Assembly (NCBI GenBank): GCA_003427395.1
Contig: BFEA01000124.1
Span: 2,521,981 to 2,545,436, forward strand
DNA from: Chara braunii
Lineage: Eukaryota; Streptophyta; Charophyceae; Charales; Characeae
Reading direction: 5' to 3'
DNA: 23,456 nucleotides
Numbering within the stretch: position 1 is the stretch's first letter; each line of letters starts with the position of its first letter. Both the position numbers and the translations under genes were made by a program. Shown here piece by piece: positions 9,276 to 17,040 of this stretch. The notes under the pieces are model-generated. The model did no database searches. It was not told where the DNA came from and was given only the letters and a program-made list of their open reading frames with translations.

Positions 9276-9318
9276 AGAGAGCGAGCGAGCGAGCGAGAGA
9301 GAGAGAGAGAGAGAGAGN

Positions 9319-9401
<83 letters not shown>
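9276..9401. repeat. (GA)n microsatellite containing an N
   Basis: A nearly pure GA tract of about 125 bases preceded by GAGCGAGC variants. A single N at 9318 interrupts it, so the true length is unknown and the tract probably spans a gap closed by overlap. Confidence 0.9.
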
Positions 9402-9649
9402 ATGCCTCCTCCTCTCCCAATTCCCATCCCGGTAAACGAGATGAAGTTCATGTCTAGATAACTGCTGCAGTCCCAGAGATCCTTCCTTCCCTTCGTCCTA
9501 CCGTCCCTCTCAAGGACACAGAATGGGCCCACCCTTGATATGTCTCAAAGTTTTTCCCCCTGGAAATTTAGGCCCTGTTCCTTCCTGCCTCCACGGTACG
9601 TCAGTGAGAGTTTGTGTGCATTTCTTATCACTCTGCCGTCCCTCCTTCT

Positions 9650-9985
9650 CCAAGAATTTTCCTCTTCCTTCCTTCCTCCCCCTCTCCCTTCCCTCCTCCC
9701 CCCATCTCTTTCTTTCCCTTCCTTCCTCCCTTCCTCCCTCCCTCCCCCCCTCCCTCTCTCCCTCAAGTATATGTTCGTTTGCATTCACACTTCCTTCCTT
9801 CCCTCCTTCCTTCCCTCCTGTTCCTTTCTTCTCCAGCGTGCGTTCACACTTCTTCCTTCCTTCCTTCCTTCCTTCCTTCCTTCCTTCCGTCCTTCCTTCC
9901 TTCCTTCCTTCCTCCTCCGTCCTTCTCCCACGATTTGCTCTTTCCATTCCTTCCCTCCCTCCCTCCCTCCCTCCCTCCCTCCACT
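9650..9985. repeat. (CTTC)n / (CCTC)n pyrimidine tract
   Basis: Extended CTTCC and CCTCC repeats with pure CTTC runs at about 9851-9912 and CCCT runs at about 9953-9982. The strong strand asymmetry gives long open frames on both strands that are artefacts. On the minus strand the tract starts within about 70 bases downstream of the transporter stop codon, so it would fall in or just beyond its 3' untranslated region. Confidence 0.9.
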
Positions 9986-10053
9986 TACCGCCAGAAGCAT
10001 ACGTTAGTCCGCATTTCAGGCAACACAATTGAACCCTGCCCGTTCATCAAGGT

Positions 10054-10316
10054 CTAGTTGTTAGTATTGTTATTATATACAACTCGGTGCGACCCTCCGA
10101 CATCAAAATCCAACTCATGGGTGTGAAGTGGCTCGTATCCATCGCCATCCACCACTTTCACCTCATGACCTTTATCCTCCAAGTACTTAAAGTCGCGACC
10201 AATCAACCACATCAAGAACATCCCTACAATGCTCCAGCCTGCAAAAAATATAAATTCCTGCCACTGGTTGAGGTACTGTCGCAGACTGCTAACCGCAAAC
10301 ACCGTGAACAGATTAC
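10054..10316 (-). CDS. POT/SLC15-like peptide transporter, last exon
   Basis: Terminal exon of the minus-strand transporter. The acceptor is TGTGTGTGCAG at 10317-10318; two bases complete the split Gly codon left by the preceding exon, and 86 further residues lead to TAG at 10056-10054. The sequence NLFTVFAVSSLRQYLNQWQE continues directly from the LLTVSAG end of the previous exon, as in PepT proteins where WLLTVAVGN is contiguous. It carries the last membrane segment (about FIFFAGWSIVGMFLMWLIG) and a short hydrophilic cytosolic tail ending in an Asn-rich stretch. The exon boundaries agree in phase, which makes the call strong despite its small size. Confidence 0.85.
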
Positions 10317-10326
10317 CTGCACACAC

Positions 10327-10376
10327 AAAAAAAAAAGAAAGAAAGAAAAAGAAAAAGAAAGGAAGAAAAAGGAAAA
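10327..10376. repeat. (GAAA)n purine tract
   Basis: A-rich purine tract with GAAAGAAA units. On the gene strand it is a pyrimidine tract directly upstream of the last-exon acceptor, so it also serves as a plausible polypyrimidine tract. Confidence 0.7.
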
Positions 10377-10536
10377 AAGTCCATCAGGAACAGTACATGG
10401 CAACATGCGAGGTGTAGAAAATACCAAAATACCAAAATACCAAGAACAGCTAGGCTGCCGGGACCACTTGCCCAACCGCATCACACACACAAGCACACAC
10501 AAAAAAAAAAAAAATGTTATTTTATTATTATTTTTC

Positions 10537-10660
10537 TAAATGGTAAGTTTTTTTTTCTTTTTTTTTAAGCCCTTGAGCTTTGTTTTTTTTTGCTATTTTT
10601 AAAAAATGGTAAGGGATTTTTTTTTATTTTTTTTTTTTTAAGCCCTTGAGCTTTTCATAA
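10537..10660. repeat. tandem duplication of a T-rich segment
   Basis: A unit starting AAATGGTAAG and ending TTTAAGCCCTTGAGCTTT occurs twice (about 10538-10582 and 10605-10655) with different lengths of T run inside each copy. Confidence 0.7.
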
Positions 10661-10899
10661 TACAAGCCGGGAAATTGTTTAGGGAATTTCTGTTCTTGTA
10701 GAAACATGGAGGCATAATCTTGAAACGGTTTTCACCTTTTAGCAGTAGCGAATGCAGATTCTAGTTCTCACCTTACCTGTGTACAGTATCTGTGTCGACC
10801 CCGAGTGTTTGAACCCGTGACCTGTGTTTTGACAGTTGTTGTTGTCTGTCATAGGTCTGTGTAGTGGTAGGGGTTCGATCTGTAGGTCTGTCGAGTAGG
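10661..10899. other. intronic, no feature seen
   Basis: Unique-looking sequence within the last intron of the transporter. I see no gene or clear element. Confidence 0.4.
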
Positions 10900-11012
10900 A
10901 GTCACAGCCCTGTAGAGGTCGTAGCTGTAGGGATCCTGAAAGGTCAAGGTCGTAGCTGCTACAATCCTGAAAGGTCAAGGTCGTAGCTGCTACAGTACCC
11001 GAAAGGCCAAGT
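10900..11012. repeat. 31-bp tandem repeat
   Basis: The unit ATCCTGAAAGGTCAAGGTCG followed by TAGCTGCTACA starts at 10933 and 10964 (period 31), with diverged partial copies on both sides (GTCGTAGCTGTAGGG and GTACCCGAAAGGCCAAG). Confidence 0.85.
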
Positions 11013-11807
11013 CTGCAGACTTCCGGAAGGTCCCGGAAGTGGCCTTTCGGAGTGGGCTCACGTTTAGGCAGAGAGGCAAGTGGGCAAGTGGTGGAGCCAA
11101 CCTCAGTACGTTGGCAGTGCGACTGCAGTGAGTCTGTGGTGCAAACCCATGCAGTCCGCGGTACCGGTCCCGTCAGTCCCAGTCCAGTCCAGCAAGCACC
11201 AAGAGGGACTGTGTGCACCATGGGCCCGGTAGAAAGGGGCAGACCAACGAGTTACGGAAGTATAAATCAAGAGACAGCGCTCGGCCATACATTCATTCGC
11301 TGCGTAAGCCATGCGGAAGCGCTGCCATAGCGACTTCTGCGAGGTGGGCTGCAGTGAGCCCGGAGACGATGTGGGCGAGAAGGAAGCTTAGCCATAGCGA
11401 TAGGGTAGCAGCGGCCATAGCCGCCATAGCTGTAGATGTGTGCGGGTGTGTGTGAGTGTACAGAGTGTGATGTGTGTGGGATATCCAGGGTGATCCTGTG
11501 CGCGAACAGCTGTGTCGAGTAAATGACGAACAGAGAGTTGCACAGGCGATGTGCCGCCATAGCCGTTCGAAGTGAACTTGTATTCTGAACCGAGTCCTTG
11601 GTACTATATCTCTGAGTTCTGAGTGGGCGCTTGACGCCAGTTGCTGCGCAACCTGTTTGCATACATGTGAAGTGTGAATGAAAGCGAGTCTGATTGCAAT
11701 CCCTACGTTTGAGGACATTGATTTAGCGCTCGAGTACATTGCGTAGGTCCTTTGGATTCTCTACCACGACGAATTTATTGATTCATTCAATTTCATTGTA
11801 GGCATAT

Positions 11808-11810
<3 letters not shown>
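11013..11810. other. intronic region of unknown origin
   Basis: About 0.8 kb of moderately GC-rich sequence with GCCATAGC repeated several times (11324-11427, 11560) and a TGTGTG-rich stretch at about 11438-11480. Open frames on both strands are without recognised domains. It could be part of a decayed retroelement, but I find no terminal repeats. Confidence 0.35.
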
Positions 11811-11840
<30 letters not shown>

Positions 11841-12152
11841 NNNNNNNNNNNNNNNNNNNNNNNNNNNNNNNNNNNNNNNNNNNNNNNNNNNNNNNNNNNN
11901 NNNNNNNNNNNNNNNNNNNNNNNNNNNNNNNNNNNNNNNNNNNNNNNNNNNNNNNNNNNNNNNNNNNNNNNNNNNNNNNNNNNNNTGGTAAGCTCCAAGA
12001 TGGCGGTTGATCTACGAATCCCCCTCGGCGGCGGCCATCCGCGGCCAAGTTCGCGGACGCGGCCAGTCCACTGACCCCGCGGACGCGGGGCTTTGGAGCC
12101 ACGTGGCAGCCGCGAGGGAGACACTTTCGAAAATCTAGAAACGCCACGTAGC

Positions 12153-12190
<38 letters not shown>
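11811..12190. other. assembly gap between poly-T and poly-A, with GC-rich island
   Basis: A run of about 30 T (11811-11840) leads into 145 Ns (11841-11985). Then comes a GC-rich segment (11986-12155) with CGCGGACGCGG motifs, followed by about 35 A (12156-12190). Poly-T on one side and poly-A on the other resembles an inverted arrangement of retroposed pieces, but the gap hides any junction. Frames spanning the Ns mean nothing. Confidence 0.8.
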
Positions 12191-12192
<2 letters not shown>

Positions 12193-12665
12193 GAAAAATA
12201 TCATGTCATGCAGAATTGGAAACCAAACATCTTTTGCCTGAGGGTGGGTGACCACAAAATTGGCTATGGAATCCGAAAATAAAATTAAAAAAATACAATA
12301 CTAAATTATATCATATATACCCCTTTAAGCCTCCTTTAAGGCCCTTCGAGCCCTTTCAAACCCCGCTTATACCCCATAGACACCCTTTGGTGAGCTATCA
12401 CCAAACTCAAAGATAAGGCAAAGAGGATTGGAATAAGAGTCTGAATCTGGACGTGTTCCCCACAGAGATGCAGAAAGGTAGATCAATCACAAATTTTCAC
12501 CCGTCCACAAACACGTCCACATTCAGACACTTACTACAATCCTCTTTGCCAGTGGGATCTCGCCCTCAGCGTTATCTGCGGCCAGATAGTCCGGTGTTCA
12601 TACCTCTGTTGACTTTTTTTTTTCCAGCCGTCGCCACCCTTTATTATACAAATAAATACAAAAAA
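12191..12665. other. intronic, no gene
   Basis: AT-rich then a CCCTTT-rich stretch at 12318-12390. No supported gene or element. Confidence 0.4.
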
Positions 12666-12800
12666 ACTGAGCAGGAAAACTAAGTAGCGGAACAAAGCGG
12701 TGACACTAAGCTGCAGCAGCGAAACTAAGTAGCGGAACTAAGGAGTTCAAAACTAAGTAATGAAACGAAGCAGCGACACTCGGCTGCAAGACCATGGTAG
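12666..12800. repeat. AACTAAGTAGCGG minisatellite
   Basis: Imperfect units such as AAACTAAGTAGCGGAAC and CGACACTAAGCTGC are repeated from about 12676 to 12795. Confidence 0.65.
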
Positions 12801-12944
12801 ACTGCGAGACTAAGGGTCAGTCCCCCGGGGCCTACGTTTGCGCATCTTGGAAAGCATGAACCTGGTCATAAAGATGGTTATGTTCCTGTAACAGTTTCGT
12901 TAGCATGCATGAACCATAGCCGAATCGTTCTCACCTGCCAAACT

Positions 12945-13205
12945 GAGATACTAAGCTGACGTGCTATTTTTGCACTAAGCTAAGGAGCTTAGTATCTCCC
13001 CTTAGTATCTCACCTTAGTACATCACCTTAGTATCTCACTTTGGCAGCATGGATTCTCAGCTCAGTATCTCAGCTTGGCAGCTTAGTACCTCAGCTTAGT
13101 TTTCCTGCTTCATATATGTCAGCTTAGTATCTCAGCTTAGTACCTCAGCCTGCTATCTCAGCTTACAACACTCTAAGCCCCTAGTATCTCAGCAGGCTAA
13201 GCTGG
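12945..13205. repeat. CAGCTTAGTATCTC minisatellite
   Basis: At least a dozen units of CTTAGTATCTCA / CAGCTTAGTACCTCAG with diverged copies. The first units at 12945-12990 are partly in inverted orientation (GATACTAAGCTGA), so the left edge can fold on the rest. Confidence 0.8.
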
Positions 13206-13242
13206 GCTGCACTGCTGGGGATGAGATTAGCTATGCCACTGA

Positions 13243-13377
13243 GAACGGAACGGATCGGAACGGAACGGAACCGGATCGAACAGAACGAAACCGGATGGAA
13301 CAGAACGGAACCGGATGGAACAGAACGGAACGGAACGGAACGGAACGGGACGGAACGGAACGGGATGGGACGGATGA
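13243..13377. repeat. (GGAAC)n pentamer array
   Basis: GGAACGGAAC units with GGATC, GAACA and GGATG variants over about 135 bases. Open frames on both strands are repeat artefacts. Confidence 0.9.
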
Positions 13378-13383
13378 TGAAGG

Positions 13384-13387
<4 letters not shown>

Positions 13388-13428
<41 letters not shown>
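13388..13428. repeat. (CA)n microsatellite
   Basis: About 20 uninterrupted CA dinucleotides. Confidence 0.95.
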
Positions 13429-13430
<2 letters not shown>

Positions 13431-13506
13431 GATGAGTCGGTGAAAGTCCGACGAAACAGTCTGTTCAGCACAGTCATGCTTTTTTTGAGTGTATAGTGAA
13501 TATGAC

Positions 13507-13507
<1 letters not shown>

Positions 13508-13571
<64 letters not shown>

Positions 13572-13586
13572 GCGCGCGCGCACACA
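13508..13586. repeat. compound (CA)n(CG)n tract
   Basis: About 24 CA dinucleotides (13508-13557) pass directly into about 12 CG dinucleotides (13557-13581) and a few CA. Alternating purine-pyrimidine sequence of this length is classical Z-DNA-forming sequence. On the gene strand it is (CG)n(TG)n beginning about 20 bases inside the intron after the donor at 13607. Confidence 0.95.
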
Positions 13587-13607
13587 GACACATGCACGCA
13601 AACTTAC

Positions 13608-14001
13608 CAGCTGACACAGTAAGGAGCCAGCAAGATTGAACGACTGCCGTCATGGACGCGGGCGCTTGGGAGTACGCGAGCTCGAGCCCGGTAATGCTGA
13701 AAAGAATTTCGCCGCATGTAATTACAAGATACTGTGGGACCTGCCACAAGATGTGCACACAGGCGGCTCCGTTCGCTTCGCACGGAGACGACGAGGGGCC
13801 ACTGTGTGTATGTGCAGGCTCCCCCTCGGGGGCGATCCGATACTCGAGCGCGGCAGATATCAGAAACGCAAACGTACTCATTAGCAGCCCGGCTACCATC
13901 CGGCTGACCGGCTTCACCGAAAGGCCGCATCTCTGCGCCGCCGGATAAATAATAAAGTCAAAAAGAGGAATCAATATCAGAATGAAGACCGAATTCATAA
14001 C
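13608..14001 (-). CDS. POT/SLC15-like peptide transporter, internal exon
   Basis: 131 codons plus one base, from acceptor TTGGCATGCAG (ends 14002) to donor G|GTAAGT. It begins VMNSVFILILIPLFDFIIYP, which follows the PDQMQ end of the upstream exon exactly as in PepT proteins. Conserved family blocks: WQVPQYLVITCGEILFSITG (residues 86-105 of this exon), then LELAYSQAPASM and WLLTVSA. These are the C-terminal membrane helices; Glu in the ITCGE block and the AYSQAP loop belong to the substrate-binding half. The large extracellular loop of vertebrate PepT1/PepT2 is missing; only about 25 hydrophilic residues (PEGEPAHTHSGP...) stand there. The type differs from the plant NRT1/PTR (NPF) group, which lacks this WQxPQY/SYSQAP wording. 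Confidence 0.92.
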
Positions 14002-14337
14002 CTGCATGCCAAGCCAAACAGATAAGAACAAGATTAAAAATGAAGGACAACATGAGGACAAAAAAAGGTAAGAACAGGACAAAGAACAAGACAGAGATAA
14101 TATAAGAGCAAAGATCAAAACAAAGGGCGTTGCATCTAGATGGTTTATGGACCCGAAACATTCAAAATGTGTGAAGTTCAAACTCGTCTGAATGCACCTG
14201 GTCCACAAAGCGTCCAAATGCATGTTGTGTAAGCACCGCCCNAGATCGAAGCCAGATACACTATCTCAGAGTGACATACATACAGACTCGAGTTCGAATC
14301 CAGTCCAGATACACTATGAGAGTGACACACATAATAC

Positions 14338-14375
14338 CTGTCTCTTATACACATCTAGATGTGTATAAGAGACAG
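14338..14375. other. Nextera mate-pair junction adapter (artefact)
   Basis: CTGTCTCTTATACACATCT (14338-14356) is directly followed by its exact reverse complement AGATGTGTATAAGAGACAG (14357-14375). Each half is the 19-bp Tn5 mosaic end used by Nextera chemistry, and the 38-bp head-to-head form is the circularisation junction of Nextera mate-pair libraries. It is not genomic. The overlapping open frame at 14271-14555 contains VSYTHLDVYKRQ, the translation of this adapter that contaminates protein databases. Confidence 0.97.
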
Positions 14376-14733
14376 ATATACAGCAGATGGCCTATACGTC
14401 ATCAAGACGTTGGTATTCCCGTTTGTAAACCGTTCGTACGGGGACAAAAAGCATTCAAGACACTGCCCGATGACGATTCCCACATAAACGCACCCCCCCC
14501 CTCACCACAGGCCGAACAACAGAAGAAGCAACCAACCAGGGTGCCAAGACGATAAAAAAGAACCCGCGGATGACTGGTCCCACATGGAAGCATGAACCTG
14601 GTCATAAAGATGCCAACTACGCATCCCAAAATAGACCGAACAACGGGACAAAACCAACCGGGATCCAGACACAAGGTTACCAAAACAAATTCAACCATAT
14701 TAACCATAGTAAAAAAAAACAGAACCATACACG

Positions 14734-14792
14734 TGCATCTGATCAGGTTCAATCTTTTTTATTCGAAGAACCTTCCATCCATTCGCGCTGCC
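14734..14792 (-). repeat. partial duplication of the upstream exon's 3' end
   Basis: This segment is a diverged copy of 14864-14923, the last 60 bases of the exon that encodes ...MDGRFFFGWKIEPDQMQ. Both share TGCATCTGATCAGG, TCAATCTT and CTTCCATCCATTCG, but the copy has small indels and lacks the donor site (CAC|GTGTAT instead of CAG|GTAAT). It is either a true tandem duplication or two alleles concatenated by the assembler. Confidence 0.7.
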
Positions 14793-14862
14793 GCGACAAC
14801 ACAGCTTAAAAGAATAAGATAACAAACAACTGCAAACAGTAAAGAAAAAAAAAAAAAATTAC

Positions 14863-15855
14863 CTGCATCTGATCAGGCTCAATCTTCCAACCGAAAAAGA
14901 ATCTTCCATCCATTCGCTCTGCCTGAAACACCCATCGCGACGATTGTTGATCGAAGAGCGACCAGAAGATGGGAGCAGGTAAAAAGAGGAGGAGCACTCT
15001 CCCCAAGGCTTTCACATCCTCTACCTTAGAATCTGCATACTCAGCCTTCGCGCCATCCAACCAATGACGATGGGAGCCATTTTCCTGCCAAATTTTCCCG
15101 TTCCCTCCATGCTTTTTTCCCGCCAAAAACCGAACCTCATGCTTACCCTCCTCCTCCTCCTGCTCATGCCCTGCCATCGCCGCCGCCGCAGCAGAAGAAA
15201 CAGCCGCCATAGCCACTGCTTCTTCTTCTTCTTCTTCTTCGTCTTCATCTTTCCCACCACGTTTTATCAAAAGCGGCCCATTATCATCATCACGTCGCAC
15301 CCCGCCATCACCATCCCGACCCCGATCTTCACCCACTTTCAGGTGCTTCCCCTCTCCTCCTCTTCCTCCTCGATTTCTGCACGCGCTGTAGATAATTTTG
15401 ATGACGTCACCAATCACGTTCCCACCAGGAGGCTGATTGAGGTACTCATTACGACCCATCCAAAACAAGTAGAGCGCGACCATCATCAGCGCGGCCGGGA
15501 TCCCGAACGCGAGAGAGTAGGAGGCATACTGTCGGATTTTGGGCGTCAGGATGGTGGAAAGGGTGGCGCCGGCATTAATAGAGAAATAAAAGACGGAAAA
15601 AAACCTCCTTAAAAGTACGTCCCGTGCAGGGCTGGGTGGGATGCCCAACTCGATCTGGTCCCCTCCGTATGCCGACACGCAGGGCTTGATGCCTCCCGTG
15701 CCTAGGGCAATCAAACCTAATCCCGCCACTGCGACCCAATAGGCCTGATTTATAGAATCTTTTCCCGCCAAACTTGGAACGACGGCCGATCCCGCCATTA
15801 CCCAATTTCCAAAGCAATAAATCATAGACACGTACAATATCGTCTTGTATTTCCC
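14863..15855 (-). CDS. POT/SLC15-like proton-coupled oligopeptide transporter, large exon
   Basis: 331 codons, phase 0 at both ends: acceptor ...GGAATTGCAG|GGG at 15856 and donor CAG|GTAATT after 14863. It is an internal exon, so the ATG at 15867 is intronic. Exon residues: GKYKT 1-5 (family GK(F/Y)KT), membrane helices near 5-30 and 40-62, the signature ALGTGGIKPCVSAYGGDQ 50-67, FFSVFYFSINAG 85-96 (PTR2 signature region), LAFGIPAALMMVALYLF 115-131, then HWLDGAKAEY 264-273 and IFWSLFDQQSSRW 296-308, ending PDQMQ. The family imports di- and tripeptides or related substrates with protons across a membrane. Between NR (161-162) and HWLD lies an atypical 101-residue acidic and Ala-rich insertion. 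The N-terminal helices, including ExxER, are not in the window; together the three exons give 549 residues. Confidence 0.93.
15085..15336 (-). other. possible unspliced intron or exitron within the large exon
   Basis: On the gene strand GTGGGTGAAG (donor at 15336) and TTTGGCAG (acceptor ending 15085) bracket 252 bases, 84 codons, in phase 0 at both sides. Removing them would take out most of the acidic insertion (GAA and GCC triplet repeats, including the run at 15219-15240) and leave a loop close to the usual length before HWLD. The acceptor lacks a strong pyrimidine tract, so this is only a possibility. Confidence 0.3.
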
Positions 15856-15856
15856 C

Positions 15857-16023
15857 TGCAATTCCATTAATCAATGAATCAAAGGAATCAAGTAAGTAAT
15901 TAATTTAATTACGCAAAAAAAAAAGCAAACAACACACATACAGAAAGACAAACAAACACACGAACAAGATATAAGAGTAACTAATTAATTTATTAATTCA
16001 TTAATTAATAACAATTTAACACA
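15857..16023. other. intronic AT-rich sequence beside the retrotransposon
   Basis: Part of the intron upstream of the large exon. It holds TTAATTAATTAAT-type palindromes at about 15980-16012, a typical AT-rich target. The five bases before the LTR are ACACA (16019-16023), the expected target duplication if one exists; its partner is outside the window. Confidence 0.5.
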
Positions 16024-16690
16024 TGCGAGGATCTGGGTCCTCAGCAGGCCTAAGGGGCCCCTGCTGCAGATGTGTCTGCCCTAAGGGAAGGCGGGCCTAA
16101 CAAATCACAAGAGGCCGTCAGCTGCCAAATTCGTATTTGGGGTCCAGGCAGTTGTGACACGCCAGTTGGTTGACGGAAACACAGGCCGAACAGCGAAGAC
16201 ATTCCACGGCCTTCCGGGCCTTTCCAAAAACGCAGGCCCTGGGCGAGAATCACAGCCTCATACACAGACAGTTGGGAGGCCCAACCGAACGAGGCCCAGT
16301 GGCTGCAACGCAGGCGCAGCATACTGGGGCCTACCAGAAGCTTCTGGGCCGAGGCCCAGGCCAGCCAGGCTGCGAAGGCAGGCAGGCTCTTTCCATATAG
16401 GAAACAGCTCGCTGCCTGGAGATTCATTCAGGCACTAACTGGCTGGCGGCAGCGCTGCTGGAGCTTTTGCTCGCGTGCTGGCTGCTAGCGCCGGAGCAAG
16501 GTGCTGCGCACGTGCGGTCGTGTGTGGAAACAGGGCGCTGCTGAGGGTGGCGTCATAGCCCAGCCTCCATAGCTGGCTGAGGGATTGGTTGTAAAGTGAG
16601 GAGCAGGGGTGGTCTTCGGGTGTACAGAGGAAAGACGTGGGTGTAAGACAGGGGAGAGAGAGAAGGATGATGATGATGATGATGTGAGGG

Positions 16691-16700
16691 CACATACCTG
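16691..16700 (-). promoter_or_regulatory. potential 5' splice site in transporter sense
   Basis: Minus strand CAG|GTATGTG, conserved in the 3' LTR (23199-23208) and in the solo LTR. Being on the transporter's strand inside its intron, it could act as a cryptic donor. Use is not shown. Confidence 0.3.
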
Positions 16701-16751
16701 GTATTGGCGATGGTCTGCATGGGCGACATCTACAAGTACTTCGTGAGCTGC

Positions 16752-16759
16752 TGACGTCA
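16752..16759. promoter_or_regulatory. TGACGTCA box in LTR
   Basis: Palindromic ACGT-core site of the type bound by bZIP factors. It is conserved at 23260-23267 in the 3' LTR; the solo LTR has CACGTCAC at the comparable place. Confidence 0.35.
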
Positions 16760-17028
16760 ACAGTTGCATTGTCAATTAGTAGGCAGACAGTAGCTTTGTA
16801 GGAAGCAGGCTGGGTGCCGAGCGCCAAGTAGGGAGATAAGGCCTGGACACTCGTGTTGGTGGTGGCGAGAGCAAGCTCTCATTGACATTGGTTTTCAGTG
16901 TTACGATTCTTCATTGGTGTTATATTGGTGCATTTCTGCTTTCTGGACACTGTGATACTATCTGGCCTTCAATGTGATTGTGCATTCTAGTTATTGTCAT
17001 CTCGCTATTGCTCATTTTCCTTGCAATT

Positions 17029-17040
17029 TGGTATCGGAGC
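17029..17040 (+). other. primer binding site, initiator tRNA-Met type
   Basis: TGGTATCGGAGC follows the LTR end after ATT. It matches the common plant element PBS TGGTATCAGAGC at 11 of 12 positions, and the next bases (TGGTTCGAA) loosely continue the complement of the tRNA. This fixes the LTR boundary and the element's orientation. Confidence 0.88.

Larger units (their letters stand above)
10317..13607 (-). other. transporter intron (last), 3.3 kb, repeat-filled
   Basis: Donor GTAAGT at 13607-13602, acceptor TGTGCAG ending at 10317. It is phase 1. It contains the CG/CA tracts, GGAAC array, several minisatellites, poly-A and poly-T tracts and the 145-base N gap, so its true length is unknown. 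Confidence 0.8.
14002..14862 (-). other. transporter intron carrying adapter and duplicated exon end
   Basis: Donor GTAATTTTTT at 14862, acceptor at 14002, phase 0. It contains a single N (14242), the 38-bp transposase-adapter junction (14338-14375), an imperfect duplication CCAGATACACTAT...AGAGTGACA (14252 and 14304), and a copied exon end. Its true length is not reliable. Confidence 0.75.
16024..17025 (+). repeat. 5' LTR (1,002 bp)
   Basis: Starts TGCGAGGATCTGGG, ends CCTTGCA three bases before the PBS, thus TG...CA. It contains a TATA-like TTCCATATAGGAAA at about 16391-16404 conserved in the other LTRs, (GAT)n at about 16665-16684, and TGACGTCA at 16752-16759. Relative to the 3' LTR it keeps 118 bases between two CAGGG motifs (16531 and 16649). 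Open frames over it are not genes. Confidence 0.9.

Noticed and set aside
9510-10057. Frames of 70-172 codons on both strands
   Set aside because: Produced by CTTCC/GGAAG repeats; several frames are open at once over the same DNA.
11783-12255. Open frames spanning the N gap
   Set aside because: Most of their length is unknown bases and homopolymer.
14242-14255. Possible TruSeq adapter after the N (AGATCGAAG)
   Set aside because: The adapter reads AGATCGGAAGAGC; the sequence departs after six bases, so a match is not supported.
14271-14555. 94-codon plus-strand open frame with VSYTHLDVYKRQ
   Set aside because: It is a translation through the Nextera mosaic ends; an adapter artefact and not a gene.
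15856-15867. ATG at 15867 as the transporter start
   Set aside because: It lies just before a clear GCAG acceptor and the protein begins mid-domain (GKYKT), so the exon is internal and the true start is elsewhere.
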